A stretch of 64,000 nt of DNA, taken from positions 124,001-188,000 of the forward strand of contig NZ_JAGEOK010000011.1 in the NCBI RefSeq assembly GCF_017573545.1, given 5' to 3'. This document shows, one piece after another, positions 41,926-51,222 of this stretch. The first letter of the stretch is position 1. Each line of letters opens with the position of its first letter. The translations under genes were made by a program, and so were the position numbers. Source of the stretch: Actinomadura nitritigenes. Lineage in GTDB: Bacteria; Actinomycetota; Actinomycetes; Streptosporangiales; Streptosporangiaceae. Under the pieces are notes generated by a model. The model saw only the letters and a list, made by a program, of their open reading frames with translations, ran no database searches and was not told where the DNA came from.

Positions 41926-41976
41926 CGTGCGGCGAGTCGTCGCCATGGCCGAGCCATGACGACGGCTCGCCGCACG
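41926..41976. terminator. 24-bp stem between convergent genes
   Basis: 41926-41949 pairs with 41953-41976 over 24 positions with one G-T wobble and one mismatch, around a 3-base loop. It lies between the stops of the enoyl-CoA hydratase (plus) and the S15 peptidase (minus), so it works as a bidirectional terminator. Confidence 0.85.
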
Positions 41977-41990
41977 CCGCCGCGGAGTGG

Positions 41991-43940
41991 TCAGCCGAGC
42001 GCCTCGCGGCCGCCTCGGGCGAGCGGGAGGTCGATGCGGCTGACGCCCGTCCTCGTCGTGACGACGGTTCCGGCGGGGTAGCGCAGCGTGTAGTCGTGGT
42101 CGGTGGACAGCAGGATCACGCCGAGCCGGTGACCGGCCTTGACGGTGTAGTCGGTCGGCTGCAGGTCCCACCGGAACGCGTAGGCGCGTCCCGGTGCGAT
42201 CGGGTCGGTGCGGCTGAAGCTCTTCCGGTTCCGCGCGTCCAGCCAGCTCCGCGTGATGATCTTGTACGGTGCGGTCTGCATGGCGAGGGCCTGCCGGGTG
42301 GTGCAGCCCTCGTCGCCCGGGACGCTCTGCCCGTAGCAGACCTTCTGCCCGGTGTCGACGCGGGCGCCGGTCGGCCGGCTGTCGGTGCCGTAGTCGACCA
42401 GCAGCGCCGTCAGGTAGGGCGACCGGCCGTCCAGGGACGCGCGCAGCGACATCGACGGGGTGCCGTCGATGCGGAGCGGGCGGTCCAGCGTTCCGGTGAG
42501 GTAGGCGAGCCGGTTCGGGTCGGCGCGGCCCTCGTTCGCCAGCAGGTCCTCGGCGGTGCGGGTCTTGCCCGCGTCGGTGAACGACTGCGCGGCGCCCGCC
42601 CCGGCCCGCAGGTCGAGCGTGCCGGGCTGACCGGCCTGGCCCGCGTCCAGATGGACGGGAACGGTGCGGGTCCCCGGCACGGGCCAGTCCTTCGCGGTCT
42701 CCCACGTCCCGTCCGCGTGCTCGATGTCGACGCGCGGCTCCTTGTCGATCCCGTTGCGGATCCCGTACAGGTAGCGGTCGAACCAGTGGAGCGTCTGCCG
42801 CAGCCACTCCTCGACGCGCCAGCGGAACGGCGTGGAGTGGTTGCCCTGGTGCAGCCACAGCTTGCGGGGCACGCCCGCCTTCTTCAGCGCGTCCCACCAC
42901 TGGACGGAGTTCTTGAGCTTCACGTTCCAGTCGTTGAGCCCGTGCACCACCATGACGGCCGCGTGCACGTTCCGCGCCTGGCCGACGTAGTCGCGCTCGG
43001 CCCAGACCTTGCCGTAGTCGCCGGTCTCGCGGTCCTGGGTCGCCTCGATCTGATCGATGACCTTCTGGCAGACCTCGGGGTCCTTGCGGGTCAGCACGGC
43101 CTTCGCCAGCACGTCCAGGTCCTCGCCCTGGTAGCCGCCGGGCGCGACGACGCCGCCGCCCGCGCGGTAGTAGTCGTACCAGCTGCTGATCCCGGCGATC
43201 GGGACGATGGCCTTCAGGCCCTCGACGCCGGACGCCGCGGCCATGTTCGGCAGCGTCCCGTCGTAGGACTGGCCGATCATGCCGACGTTCCCCGTGGACC
43301 AGGTGGCGGCGACCGGCGTGCCGTCCGGCGCCCAGCCGCGGGCGCGGCCGTTCAGCCAGTCGACGGCGGCCTTGGCGCCGGCCTGCTCGCTGCGGTCCCC
43401 GGATGTCGGGCAGCCGGTGGAGCCGCCCGTCCCGATGCTGTCGAGGTCCGCGACGGCGTACCCGCGCGGCAGGAAGTAGTTGTCGTAGTAGCCGGGGAAC
43501 ATCTCGGCGAGGTTCCGCTGGGTGGTCGTCAGCGCGCGGGCCCGCGCGTCGCCGATGTCCACCGGGTGGTTCGGGACGTCGTTGATGCCGGCCCAGTACG
43601 GGCTCGGCTCCATGATCGTCGGGACCTTGAGGCCGGCGGTGTCGGTCTCCTTCGGCCGCATGATCCGCAGCTGGACGCGGTCGCGCACGCCGTCGTGGTC
43701 GCTGTCGGCGGTGGTCTCGATGTTCACGGTCTGGGTGACGGCGTCGGCGCGGGAGAACACCGGCTGCGTCTCGCCGCCGGCGACGGTCAGGCGGTGCGGC
43801 GAGGCGACGGGCGCGGATCTCGCGGACGCGGACGCGGCGGGCAGTGCGGTGACGAGCAGCGCGGCGGCGGCCAGTGCGGCGGCACCCGCGCCCGCTCGTG
43901 GCGGGCGCATGCGCGGGCGCCGTGGTGAGCGCTGGGACAC
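41991..43940 (-). CDS. Secreted S15-family Xaa-Pro dipeptidyl-peptidase
   Basis: A 649-residue exported alpha/beta hydrolase. The signal peptide is residues ~1-42 (RRPRMRPP, then an Ala-rich core ending PAASASA); the absence of a strict twin-Arg motif favours Sec. The S15 catalytic domain has the nucleophile in GMIGQSYDGTLPN (Ser ~224), HGLNDWNV with the Asp and HQGNHSTPF with the His. A C-terminal jelly-roll domain (~residue 440 on) ends near HRLGVILLSTDHDYTLRYPAG. By family it cleaves X-Pro dipeptides outside the cell. ATG start. Confidence 0.9.
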   Translation of the reverse strand: MSQRSPRRPRMRPPRAGAGAAALAAAALLVTALPAASASARSAPVASPHRLTVAGGETQPVFSRADAVTQTVNIETTADSDHDGVRDRVQLRIMRPKETDTAGLKVPTIMEPSPYWAGINDVPNHPVDIGDARARALTTTQRNLAEMFPGYYDNYFLPRGYAVADLDSIGTGGSTGCPTSGDRSEQAGAKAAVDWLNGRARGWAPDGTPVAATWSTGNVGMIGQSYDGTLPNMAAASGVEGLKAIVPIAGISSWYDYYRAGGGVVAPGGYQGEDLDVLAKAVLTRKDPEVCQKVIDQIEATQDRETGDYGKVWAERDYVGQARNVHAAVMVVHGLNDWNVKLKNSVQWWDALKKAGVPRKLWLHQGNHSTPFRWRVEEWLRQTLHWFDRYLYGIRNGIDKEPRVDIEHADGTWETAKDWPVPGTRTVPVHLDAGQAGQPGTLDLRAGAGAAQSFTDAGKTRTAEDLLANEGRADPNRLAYLTGTLDRPLRIDGTPSMSLRASLDGRSPYLTALLVDYGTDSRPTGARVDTGQKVCYGQSVPGDEGCTTRQALAMQTAPYKIITRSWLDARNRKSFSRTDPIAPGRAYAFRWDLQPTDYTVKAGHRLGVILLSTDHDYTLRYPAGTVVTTRTGVSRIDLPLARGGREALG

Positions 43941-44102
43941 AGGGGCTCCTGGGGGGTGAGAGCCTGAAGTTGTTGATCACATTAACCACCGGTTCGGGCG
44001 GGAAGTCCAGAGCCGTTACGCCGTGAGCGGAGCCGGGAAGCGCGGCGGCCGGGCGCGCGTTGTCCCGGCGGCATACTGAGATGCTTACTTGATTACGTTC
44101 CA

Positions 44103-44129
44103 GCGCGCCCTCGCTCCCGCCGGGCGCGC
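44103..44129 (+). other. Leader hairpin before the ABC exporter
   Basis: GCGCGCCC (44103-44110) is complementary to GGGCGCGC (44122-44129) with an 11-base loop, 21 bases before the exporter start. It is possibly a 5' mRNA structure, but GC content makes chance likely. Confidence 0.3.
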
Positions 44130-44150
44130 GGCGACCCCTCGGAGGCAGTA

Positions 44151-46124
44151 GTGGGCATGCCGGGAATGCCGGGCAACGGCTGGCAGGTGATGGCCTCGTT
44201 CCGGCGTGACGAGTCGGTCACGCAGCAGCGGCTCAAGCCCGGCACGATCAAGCGGATCGCGGGCTACGCCCGCCCCTACTCCCGCGACCTGGTCCTGTTC
44301 CTCGGCCTGAACGCGCTCGCCGCGCTGGTCGTCGTCGCCAACCCGCTGCTGCTGAAGTCGATCATCGACCGGGGCATCCTGCACCACCGGCAGGACCTGG
44401 TGATCTGGCTGGCGGCCGCGGTGGCCGGGCTCGCCCTGATGGACGCGGTGCTCGGGCTCGCGCAGCGCTGGTACTCCGCGCGCATCGGCGAGGGCCTGAT
44501 CTACGACCTGCGCAGCGAGGTGTTCGGGCACGTCCAGCGCCAGCCCGTCGCGTTCTTCATGCGGGCGCAGACCGGGTCCCTCGTCAGCCGGCTCAACAAC
44601 GACGTCATCGGGGCGCAGCGGGCGCTCACCACGACGCTGTCGTCGGTCGTCTCCAACGTGATCAGCCTGGTCCTGGTGCTGGTCACGATGATGATCCTGT
44701 CGTGGCAGGTGACGGTGATCGCCCTGCTGCTGCTCCCGGTGTTCATCCTGCCGGCCAAGTGGGTCGGCAAGCGGCTGTCGCGGATCAGCCGCGAGCAGAT
44801 GGTGCTGGACGCCGAGATGAGCTCGCTCATGACCGAGCGGTTCAACGTCGCCGGCGCCATGCTCGCCAAGCTCTACGGCCGCCCCGCCGAGGAGGAGGAG
44901 AACTTCTCCGGGCGCGCCGCCCGGGTCCGCGACATCGGGGTCGTCTCCGCCATGTACGGGCGGGTGTTCTTCACCGGCCTCACGCTCGTCGCCTCGCTCG
45001 CGACCGCGATGGTCTACGGCGTCGGCGGCTACCTGGTCGTGGACGGCAACTTCCAGCTCGGCACGCTCGTCGCCCTCGCCACCCTGCTCACCCGGATGTA
45101 CGGGCCGCTCACCGCGCTGTCCAACGTCCACGTGGACGTCATGACGGCGCTCGTCAGCTTCGACCGGGTCTTCGAGGTGCTCGACCTCAAGCCGCTGATC
45201 CGCGACCGCGAGGGCGCCCGGACGCTGGCGGAGGCGCGCGAGGCCGGAACGGCCGAGCCGGCCGGGTCCAACGGCGACGGCGCCGCCCGGCGGGGCGCCC
45301 CGGCGATCCGCTTCGAGCACGTCAGGTTCGCCTACCCGTCCGCCGACGAGGTGTCGCTGGCGTCGCTGGAGTCGATCGCCCGCACCGACCACGCCCCCGG
45401 CAAGGAGGTGCTGCACGACGTCGACTTCACCGCCGAGCCCGGGCAGCTCGTCGCGCTGGTCGGCCCGTCCGGCGCCGGGAAGTCGACCATCACGCACCTG
45501 GTGTCGAGGCTGTACGACGTGTCGGACGGCGCGGTGCGGATCGGCGGCGCGGACGTCCGCGACCTCACCCTCGACTCGCTGCGCGCCGAGGTCGGCGTGG
45601 TCAGCCAGGACGCCCACCTGTTCCACGACACGATCCGCGAGAACATGCGCTACGCCCGCCCGGAGGCCACCGACGAGGAGATCCTCGCCGCGCTGGACGC
45701 CGCGCAGATCGGCCGGCTGGTCGCGGGCATGCCCGAGGGCCTCGACACCGTCGTCGGGGACCGCGGCTACCGGCTGTCGGGCGGCGAGAAGCAGCGGCTG
45801 GCCATCGCGCGGCTGCTGCTGAAGGCGCCGTCGGTGGTGGTGCTGGACGAGGCGACCGCGCACCTGGACTCCGAGTCGGAGGCCGCCGTCCAGGAGGCGC
45901 TGCGGACGGCGCTGGCCGGCCGGACCTCGCTGGTGATCGCGCACCGGCTGTCCACGATCCGGGAGGCCGACCAGATCCTGGTGATCGAGGAGGGCCGCGT
46001 GGCCGAGCGCGGCCGGCACGAGGAGCTGCTGCTGGAGGGCGGGCTGTACGCCGAGCTGTACCGGACCCAGTTCTCCCACCAGAAGGACGAGGAGTGGGCG
46101 ACCGAGCCGCTGGGCGCCGAGTAG
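44151..46124 (+). CDS. ABC exporter, fused membrane and ATPase domains
   Basis: A 657-residue type IV ABC half-transporter. The membrane domain (~residues 40-330) has six segments; the ATPase domain (~380-640) has Walker A GPSGAGKST, signature LSGGEKQR, Walker B VVVLDEATAHLDSES and the His of VIAHRLSTI. An insertion of ~60 residues between the two domains and another (SLASLESIARTDHAPGKE) inside the first strands of the ATPase domain are slightly unusual. Likely a homodimer exporting lipid or drug; substrate unknown. GTG start. Confidence 0.93.
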   Translation: MGMPGMPGNGWQVMASFRRDESVTQQRLKPGTIKRIAGYARPYSRDLVLFLGLNALAALVVVANPLLLKSIIDRGILHHRQDLVIWLAAAVAGLALMDAVLGLAQRWYSARIGEGLIYDLRSEVFGHVQRQPVAFFMRAQTGSLVSRLNNDVIGAQRALTTTLSSVVSNVISLVLVLVTMMILSWQVTVIALLLLPVFILPAKWVGKRLSRISREQMVLDAEMSSLMTERFNVAGAMLAKLYGRPAEEEENFSGRAARVRDIGVVSAMYGRVFFTGLTLVASLATAMVYGVGGYLVVDGNFQLGTLVALATLLTRMYGPLTALSNVHVDVMTALVSFDRVFEVLDLKPLIRDREGARTLAEAREAGTAEPAGSNGDGAARRGAPAIRFEHVRFAYPSADEVSLASLESIARTDHAPGKEVLHDVDFTAEPGQLVALVGPSGAGKSTITHLVSRLYDVSDGAVRIGGADVRDLTLDSLRAEVGVVSQDAHLFHDTIRENMRYARPEATDEEILAALDAAQIGRLVAGMPEGLDTVVGDRGYRLSGGEKQRLAIARLLLKAPSVVVLDEATAHLDSESEAAVQEALRTALAGRTSLVIAHRLSTIREADQILVIEEGRVAERGRHEELLLEGGLYAELYRTQFSHQKDEEWATEPLGAE

Positions 46125-46145
46125 CGGAACAGTGGAACGCGGCGC

Positions 46146-47129
46146 TCAGGCGTCCGTGCTGAGCCGGTAGCCGAGGCGCTGCAACTCGGTGCCCGCGACC
46201 TTCTCGACCTGCGTGAGCTGGCGGGGCGTCAGGCGGTCCCGCCAGGCGCCGACGGCGGGCTCGGCGCCGGCCGGGTCCGGCCCGGTGCGCCCCCCGGCCC
46301 GGACGAGGCCGGACAGGGTCGTCCTCGACAGGTCCGCGTCCAGGTACCGCGACATCTCGGCGGCGACCCGGCGGGGCCGGGCGACCAGGTCCTCGTAGCG
46401 GACGGTGAACAGCTGCTCCTCGGGCACCTGCAGCCGCAGCCGCGCGCTGAGGCGGACCGAGCCGCGCCAGCGCAGCGCGCACTTCACCGCCGCCGCCGCG
46501 CGCGGCCAGCGGTTGCGGTCGGTGTGGTCCTCCACCCCGAGGAACGGGTTCGGGAACACGGTGTCGAGGTTGGCCAGGCCCGGTTTGAACCAGGCCAGGC
46601 ACCGGTCGTCGGCGAGCATGTCGGCGACCGCGTCCCGGCCGTCCCGGATCACCTGGACGAGCTGGGCGTCGGGGAAGGCGTCCAGCAGCACGTCGGCGCT
46701 GTAGATCAGGTCGGGGGAGGCGTCGGCGTACCGGGCGATGCCCCGCGGCTGCACGCACGGCCCCTCGACGTCGCCCTCGTGCACGGGCCGGTCGCGCAGC
46801 ACCGCGGGGCGCGGCGGCAGCCCGGCCAGCTCCCGGCACTCGTCCGGGCACTCCGCGCAGGCCCGCGCGGAGATCTGCCAGGCCTCGGCGTAGGCGTCGC
46901 GGATCACCCGGGCGGCCCCCGTGCCGCGCTCGCTGGCGATGGCGGGCCGGCGGGCGAAGGCGTAGATCACGCGGAGCACGCCGGGACGCCCGGTGGTGAG
47001 ATGGAACCCGGCGGACCGCTTGACCGCGCGCGCGAGGAGATCGGCACCCGAGTGCGGCGCGCCCAGGATGAAGACCGGGCGGTGGACCTTGGTGCCGTTG
47101 ATCACCAGGATGTGCGGCGTCGACCTCAT
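46146..47129 (-). CDS. Sulfotransferase-like protein with Cys cluster
   Basis: A 327-residue protein with sulfotransferase features: the 5'-phosphosulfate loop RPVFILGAPHSGADLLARAV (residues ~17-36) and the 3'-phosphate region LVQVIRDGRDAVADML (~155-170), then RYEDLVARPRR near 240, usual in this family. An uncommon feature is the cluster CAECPDECRELAG near residue 90, which could bind a metal or form disulfides. PAPS dependence is inferred. ATG start; divergent from the sirtuin gene with a 106-base gap. Confidence 0.85.
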   Translation of the reverse strand: MRSTPHILVINGTKVHRPVFILGAPHSGADLLARAVKRSAGFHLTTGRPGVLRVIYAFARRPAIASERGTGAARVIRDAYAEAWQISARACAECPDECRELAGLPPRPAVLRDRPVHEGDVEGPCVQPRGIARYADASPDLIYSADVLLDAFPDAQLVQVIRDGRDAVADMLADDRCLAWFKPGLANLDTVFPNPFLGVEDHTDRNRWPRAAAAVKCALRWRGSVRLSARLRLQVPEEQLFTVRYEDLVARPRRVAAEMSRYLDADLSRTTLSGLVRAGGRTGPDPAGAEPAVGAWRDRLTPRQLTQVEKVAGTELQRLGYRLSTDA

Positions 47130-47235
47130 ACCCGGCCAAGTTTGTCACCTTTTGAGAGCCGGTCGGGCCGTGACGCACCGTAGCGGCCGCCCGGAACCGG
47201 GCCGCGCGGGATCGTTCGGCCCCTAACCTTGAGGA

Positions 47236-48021
47236 ATGGACGCACCCCTCACGCTCGCCGGGCTGCTGCCGCAGGCGACGTCGATCACCGTCCTCACCGG
47301 CGCCGGGATCTCCACCGACAGCGGCATCCCCGACTTCCGCGGCCCGCAGGGCGTGTGGACCAAGGACCCCTCCGCCGAGGCCATGTCCACGATCGGCGCC
47401 TACATCGCCGACCCGGAGGTGCGCAGGCGCTCCTGGCGGGCCCGCCGCGACCATCCGGCCTGGCACGCCGAGCCGAACGCCGCGCACGCCGCCCTCGTCG
47501 AGCTGGAGCGGGCCGGCCGCCTCCGCGCGCTGATCACCCAGAACATCGACGGGCTGCACCAGCGGGCCGGGTCCGGCCGGGAGACGGTGATCGAGATCCA
47601 CGGCACCATGCGCGACGCGGTGTGCCTGTCCTGCGGCCTGCGCACTCCGATGCCGGAGGTCCTCGCCCGGGTCGACGCGGGGGAGGACGACCCGCCCTGC
47701 ACCGCCTGCGGCGGCATCCAGAAGTCCGCGACGATCTCGTTCGGGCAGGCGCTGGAGCAGGACGTCCTCGACGCGGCGATCATCGCGGCGCGCTCCTGCG
47801 ACCTGTTCCTCGCCGTCGGCACCTCGCTCACCGTCCAGCCCGCCGCCGGGCTGTGCCTGGAGGCCGTCGACCACGGCGCCCGGCTGGTGATCATGAACGC
47901 CGAGCCGACCCCCTACGATGGGCTGGCGGACGCGGTGCTGCGCACGCCGATCGGCGAGGCGCTGCCGCGGCTGGCCCGCATCGCCCTCGGCAGCGGGCGT
48001 CGATCCGTTGGCGGGTCGTGA
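47236..48021 (+). CDS. NAD-dependent protein deacylase, sirtuin
   Basis: A 261-residue Sir2 protein. NAD-binding TGAGISTDSGIPDFRG (residues ~21-36), QNIDGLHQRAG (~102), the catalytic His in EIHGTMRDAVC, Zn cysteines CLSCG and CTACG, and the VGTSLTVQPAAGL block near the C-terminus. There is no Ala-Tyr-Arg desuccinylase signature that I can identify, so deacetylase is the default. ATG start. Likely removes acetyl groups from metabolic enzymes such as acetyl-CoA synthetase. Confidence 0.94.
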   Translation: MDAPLTLAGLLPQATSITVLTGAGISTDSGIPDFRGPQGVWTKDPSAEAMSTIGAYIADPEVRRRSWRARRDHPAWHAEPNAAHAALVELERAGRLRALITQNIDGLHQRAGSGRETVIEIHGTMRDAVCLSCGLRTPMPEVLARVDAGEDDPPCTACGGIQKSATISFGQALEQDVLDAAIIAARSCDLFLAVGTSLTVQPAAGLCLEAVDHGARLVIMNAEPTPYDGLADAVLRTPIGEALPRLARIALGSGRRSVGGS

Positions 48022-48094
48022 CCGGGCGCCCCTTCCGCTGGCGGCCGGATCCTGACAAGCTCTATCCGTTGCGGTGCGAGGAGGGATCGGGTTG

Positions 48095-49183
48095 ATGAGC
48101 GGGGGCGCCCGCGCGGAGGGGGTCGAGGGGCCGTCCGACGCGCCCGCCGCAGGCCTGCCCGGCGAAGGGCCGGCACGGGGGAGGACCCGCAGGTACGGCC
48201 GTCTGCGCCCGGGGGACCGGGTCGCGGTCGTCGCGCCCAGCGGTCCCGCCGAGCCGGAGCGGCTGGAGGCGGGCTGCGCGGTGCTGCGCGACCTCGGCCT
48301 TGACGTCGTGGTCGGCAAGCACGCCCTCGACCGTGTCAACCTCGGCGCCGCGGGCCCCGTCCGCGACGACTGGCACCGGCTCGCCGGCGCCGACGCCGAC
48401 CGCGCCGCCGACCTGCAGGCGGCCTGGTGCGACCCGCGCGTCCGCGCGGTGCTCTGCGCGCGCGGCGGCTACGGTGCCACCCGCGTCCTCGACCATCTCG
48501 ACTGGGACGCCCTCGCGGCCGCCGCGGAGGCGGACGCCGCCCCGAAGATCCTGCACGGTTCCAGCGACATCACCGCGCTGCACGCGGCGTTCGGCGCGCG
48601 CCTCGGGGCCACCACGTCGTTCGGCCCGATGCCCGCCGGCCTGATCGCCGACCTCGGCGGCCCGGACCCGGACGGCGACCTGGCCGCCGCCCTGGACGGC
48701 CTGCGCGCCGCGCTGTTCGGCGGCCCCGTCGCGCTGCCCGGCACGCACGCCCTGCGCCCCGGACGCGCCGAGGGCCCGCTCACCGGCGGTACCCTCACCC
48801 TGATCACCGCACTGCTCGGCACCCCGTACGCCCCGCCGCCCGCGAAGGGCCGCATCGTTTTCCTGGAGGACGTCACGGAGGCGCCGTACCGGATCGACCG
48901 GATGCTCGTCCAGCTGCTCCAGGCCGGCTGGCTCGACGGCGCGGCGGGCGTCGCGCTCGGCTCGTGGGAACGCTCCGGCGACCCGGCCGAGCTGGACGCC
49001 GTGTTCGCCGCGCGGCTCGGGCCCCTCGGCGTCCCCGTCCTCGCCGGGCTGCCCGCGGGGCACGGCGCCCGGCAGGCCACGCTCGAGCTCGGCGCGCCCG
49101 CCGCGCTCGACGCGTCCGGCGATCTGAACCCGGGGCCGGACGGCGGCGTACTGACCGTGGAAGCGCCGGGAGGTGTGCGATGA
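48095..49183 (+). CDS. S66-family LD-carboxypeptidase (MccF/LdcA-like)
   Basis: A 362-residue serine peptidase. The start of the fold is GDRVAVVAPSGPAEPERLEAG; ARGGYGATRVLDHLDW is the conserved Arg region; the nucleophile is Ser157 in HGSSDITALH; the Glu is in IVFLEDVTEAPYRIDRML and the His in LPAGHGARQATLELG. ATG 48095 has GGAGGG upstream. It overlaps the next gene by 4 bases. By family it trims murein tetrapeptides or hydrolyses microcin-like compounds. No signal peptide, so it is cytosolic. Confidence 0.9.
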   Translation: MSGGARAEGVEGPSDAPAAGLPGEGPARGRTRRYGRLRPGDRVAVVAPSGPAEPERLEAGCAVLRDLGLDVVVGKHALDRVNLGAAGPVRDDWHRLAGADADRAADLQAAWCDPRVRAVLCARGGYGATRVLDHLDWDALAAAAEADAAPKILHGSSDITALHAAFGARLGATTSFGPMPAGLIADLGGPDPDGDLAAALDGLRAALFGGPVALPGTHALRPGRAEGPLTGGTLTLITALLGTPYAPPPAKGRIVFLEDVTEAPYRIDRMLVQLLQAGWLDGAAGVALGSWERSGDPAELDAVFAARLGPLGVPVLAGLPAGHGARQATLELGAPAALDASGDLNPGPDGGVLTVEAPGGVR

Positions 49184-50070
49184 GCGGCCGGCACGCCCGT
49201 CCCGACCCGTGGGACGACGGAACACTGGACTCGCTGCTGGTACTGGTGGCCGAGAGCCTCGGTTACGCCTGCCATCGGGCGCCCGGCGAGGTGATGCTGC
49301 TGGAGGGCGCCAACCGGCTGCACGTGAGCATGCGGGACCTGCGGCAGCTGGCCCGGATGGTGCCGCGCGACGACTGGCCGGCACTGGTGTCCGACCACGT
49401 CACCACGATCGTCACCGCGATCGAGGAGCCCCTCGACCTCAGCGACTTCGACCTCGCCCAGCACCTGCTGCGCACCCGGATCTACCCGGCCGAGGCCGAC
49501 AACGGCGTGCTCGCGGCCCGGCCGTTCGCGCCCGGGCTGATCGAGGCGGTCGTGGTCGACACCCCCACCACCGTCCGGACGGTCACCACCGACGAGATGA
49601 ACGGCTGGCCGGTCTCCGGCGACGCGCTGTTCATGCTCGGCCGCGCCAACGTCCGCGCCGACGGACCGCTCCAGCTCGACGAGCAGGACCTCGGCGGCGT
49701 CCGGGTGTCGGTGCTGCACGGGTGGACGTTCTACGCCGTCACCCACCTGGCGTGGCTGGAGGAGTACCTGCCGATCGGCCCGCACGGTGCACTGGTCATC
49801 GCGCCGAACCGGAGCCTGATCGTCGCGCACGCGCTGCGGATGTCGGAGGTCCACCCGCGGGCCCGCTACCGCGCCGCCGTGGCCGCCGCGAACGAGCTGC
49901 AGGCGCAGGCGCACCGCGCCTACGAGGAGGGGCCCGGGTCGCTCAGCCCGCACCTGTACTGGTGGCGCGGCGGCGAGCTGACCTACCTGGAGACCCGGTA
50001 CGAGGGCGACTCGCTCGTCCTGCCGCGCGACTTCACCTCCGTGCTGGCCACGTCGACCGCGGAGTACTGA
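49180..50070 (+). CDS. Conserved hypothetical protein, possibly DUF1444-like
   Basis: A 296-residue soluble protein, ATG overlapping the carboxypeptidase stop (ATGA). Visible features: LHVSMRDLRQLARMV near residue 45, then VVDTPTTVRTVTTDEMNGWPVSGDALFMLGRANV near 130, and GPHGALVIAPNRSLIVAHAL near 205. The middle block, with a vTteem-W-vs--eLf-lar-Nl pattern, recalls DUF1444 (YtpQ-type) proteins, but I am not sure. No catalytic motif or membrane segment. Its neighbours suggest one operon with the carboxypeptidase and glycerate kinase. Confidence 0.75.
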   Translation: MSGRHARPDPWDDGTLDSLLVLVAESLGYACHRAPGEVMLLEGANRLHVSMRDLRQLARMVPRDDWPALVSDHVTTIVTAIEEPLDLSDFDLAQHLLRTRIYPAEADNGVLAARPFAPGLIEAVVVDTPTTVRTVTTDEMNGWPVSGDALFMLGRANVRADGPLQLDEQDLGGVRVSVLHGWTFYAVTHLAWLEEYLPIGPHGALVIAPNRSLIVAHALRMSEVHPRARYRAAVAAANELQAQAHRAYEEGPGSLSPHLYWWRGGELTYLETRYEGDSLVLPRDFTSVLATSTAEY

Positions 50071-50072
50071 AC

Positions 50073-51200
50073 GTGAAGATCGTCATCGCTCCCGACTCGT
50101 TCAAGGGGAGCCTGTCCGCGGCGGAGGTCTGCGCGGCGGTGGAGGCCGGGGCGCTGCGCGCCGTGCCGGGCGCCGAGGTGGTCCGCGTGCCGATGGCCGA
50201 CGGCGGCGAGGGCACCCTCGACTGCTTCGTGGCCGCGCGCGGCGGCGACCTGGTCGAGGTCGCCGCGACCGACCCGGTGGGCCGTCCGGTGAAGGCGGCC
50301 TATGCGCTGTCGGGCGACGGCCGGTCCGCCGTCGTCGAGCTGGCCGCCGCGTCCGGCCTCCCGCTGGTCGAGGACGTCCCGGCCGACCCCATGGGCGCCG
50401 GCACGGCCGGCACCGGCGACCTGATCGCCGACGCCGTCCGGCGCGGCGCTCGGGACGTGCTGGTCTGCATCGGCGGCAGCGCCAGCACCGACGGCGGCAC
50501 CGGGCTGCTGCGCGCGCTGGGCGTCCGCTTCCTGGACGCGGACGGCGCGGAGCTGCCGCCCGGCGGCGCCGCGCTGGCGCGCCTCGACGCGGTCGACGAC
50601 TCGGGCGTCCCGGCCGCGGTGCGCGACGTCCGGTTCCGGGTCGCCTGCGACGTCACCAACCCGCTCGTCGGCCCGGAGGGCGCCGCCGCGGTGTTCGGGC
50701 CGCAGAAGGGCGCCGATCCCGCGCAGGTCCGGGAGCTGGACGCGGCGCTCACCCGGTTCGCCGACGTGGTCGCCGGGCGGTTCGGCGTCCGCGTCCACGA
50801 CCTGCCCGGCGCGGGCGCGGCCGGCGGCACCTGCGGCGGCCTGGTCGGGGTGCTCGGCGCGGAGCCGTCCGGAGGCGCGCGGCTCGTCGCCGAGGCCGTC
50901 GGCCTGGACGGCGCGCTGGACGGCGCCGACCTCGTGATCACGGGCGAGGGCCGGGTGGACGGCCAGAGCGCCGGCGGGAAGGTGGTCTCCGCCGTCGCCG
51001 CGCTGGCCAGGGACCGCGCGATCCCCGCCGTCGCGCTCGCCGGCGGCGTCACGGGCCCGCTGGACGAGCTGCACGGCCTCGGCCTCACCGCCGCCTTCAG
51101 CATCGCCGACGGGCCCCGCACGCTGGACGCCCTCAAGGCCGAGGCCGCGCCGCTGCTGACCGCCCTCGCGGAGCAGGCCGTCCGCCTGGCCGCGCGCTGA
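50073..51200 (+). CDS. Glycerate 2-kinase
   Basis: A 375-residue class II glycerate kinase (GarK/GlxK family). N-terminal IVIAPDSFKGSLSAAEVC, the substrate region RVPMADGGEGTLDCF, IGGSASTDGGTGLLRALG near residue 132, DVTNPLVGPEGAAAVFGPQKGA, GAGAAGGTCGGL and ITGEGRVDGQSAGGKV are all family hallmarks. GTG 50073 is two bases after the preceding stop. It phosphorylates glycerate for entry to glycolysis. Confidence 0.94.
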   Translation: MKIVIAPDSFKGSLSAAEVCAAVEAGALRAVPGAEVVRVPMADGGEGTLDCFVAARGGDLVEVAATDPVGRPVKAAYALSGDGRSAVVELAAASGLPLVEDVPADPMGAGTAGTGDLIADAVRRGARDVLVCIGGSASTDGGTGLLRALGVRFLDADGAELPPGGAALARLDAVDDSGVPAAVRDVRFRVACDVTNPLVGPEGAAAVFGPQKGADPAQVRELDAALTRFADVVAGRFGVRVHDLPGAGAAGGTCGGLVGVLGAEPSGGARLVAEAVGLDGALDGADLVITGEGRVDGQSAGGKVVSAVAALARDRAIPAVALAGGVTGPLDELHGLGLTAAFSIADGPRTLDALKAEAAPLLTALAEQAVRLAAR

Positions 51201-51222
51201 CGGCCAGACGGCACGCCGACGG

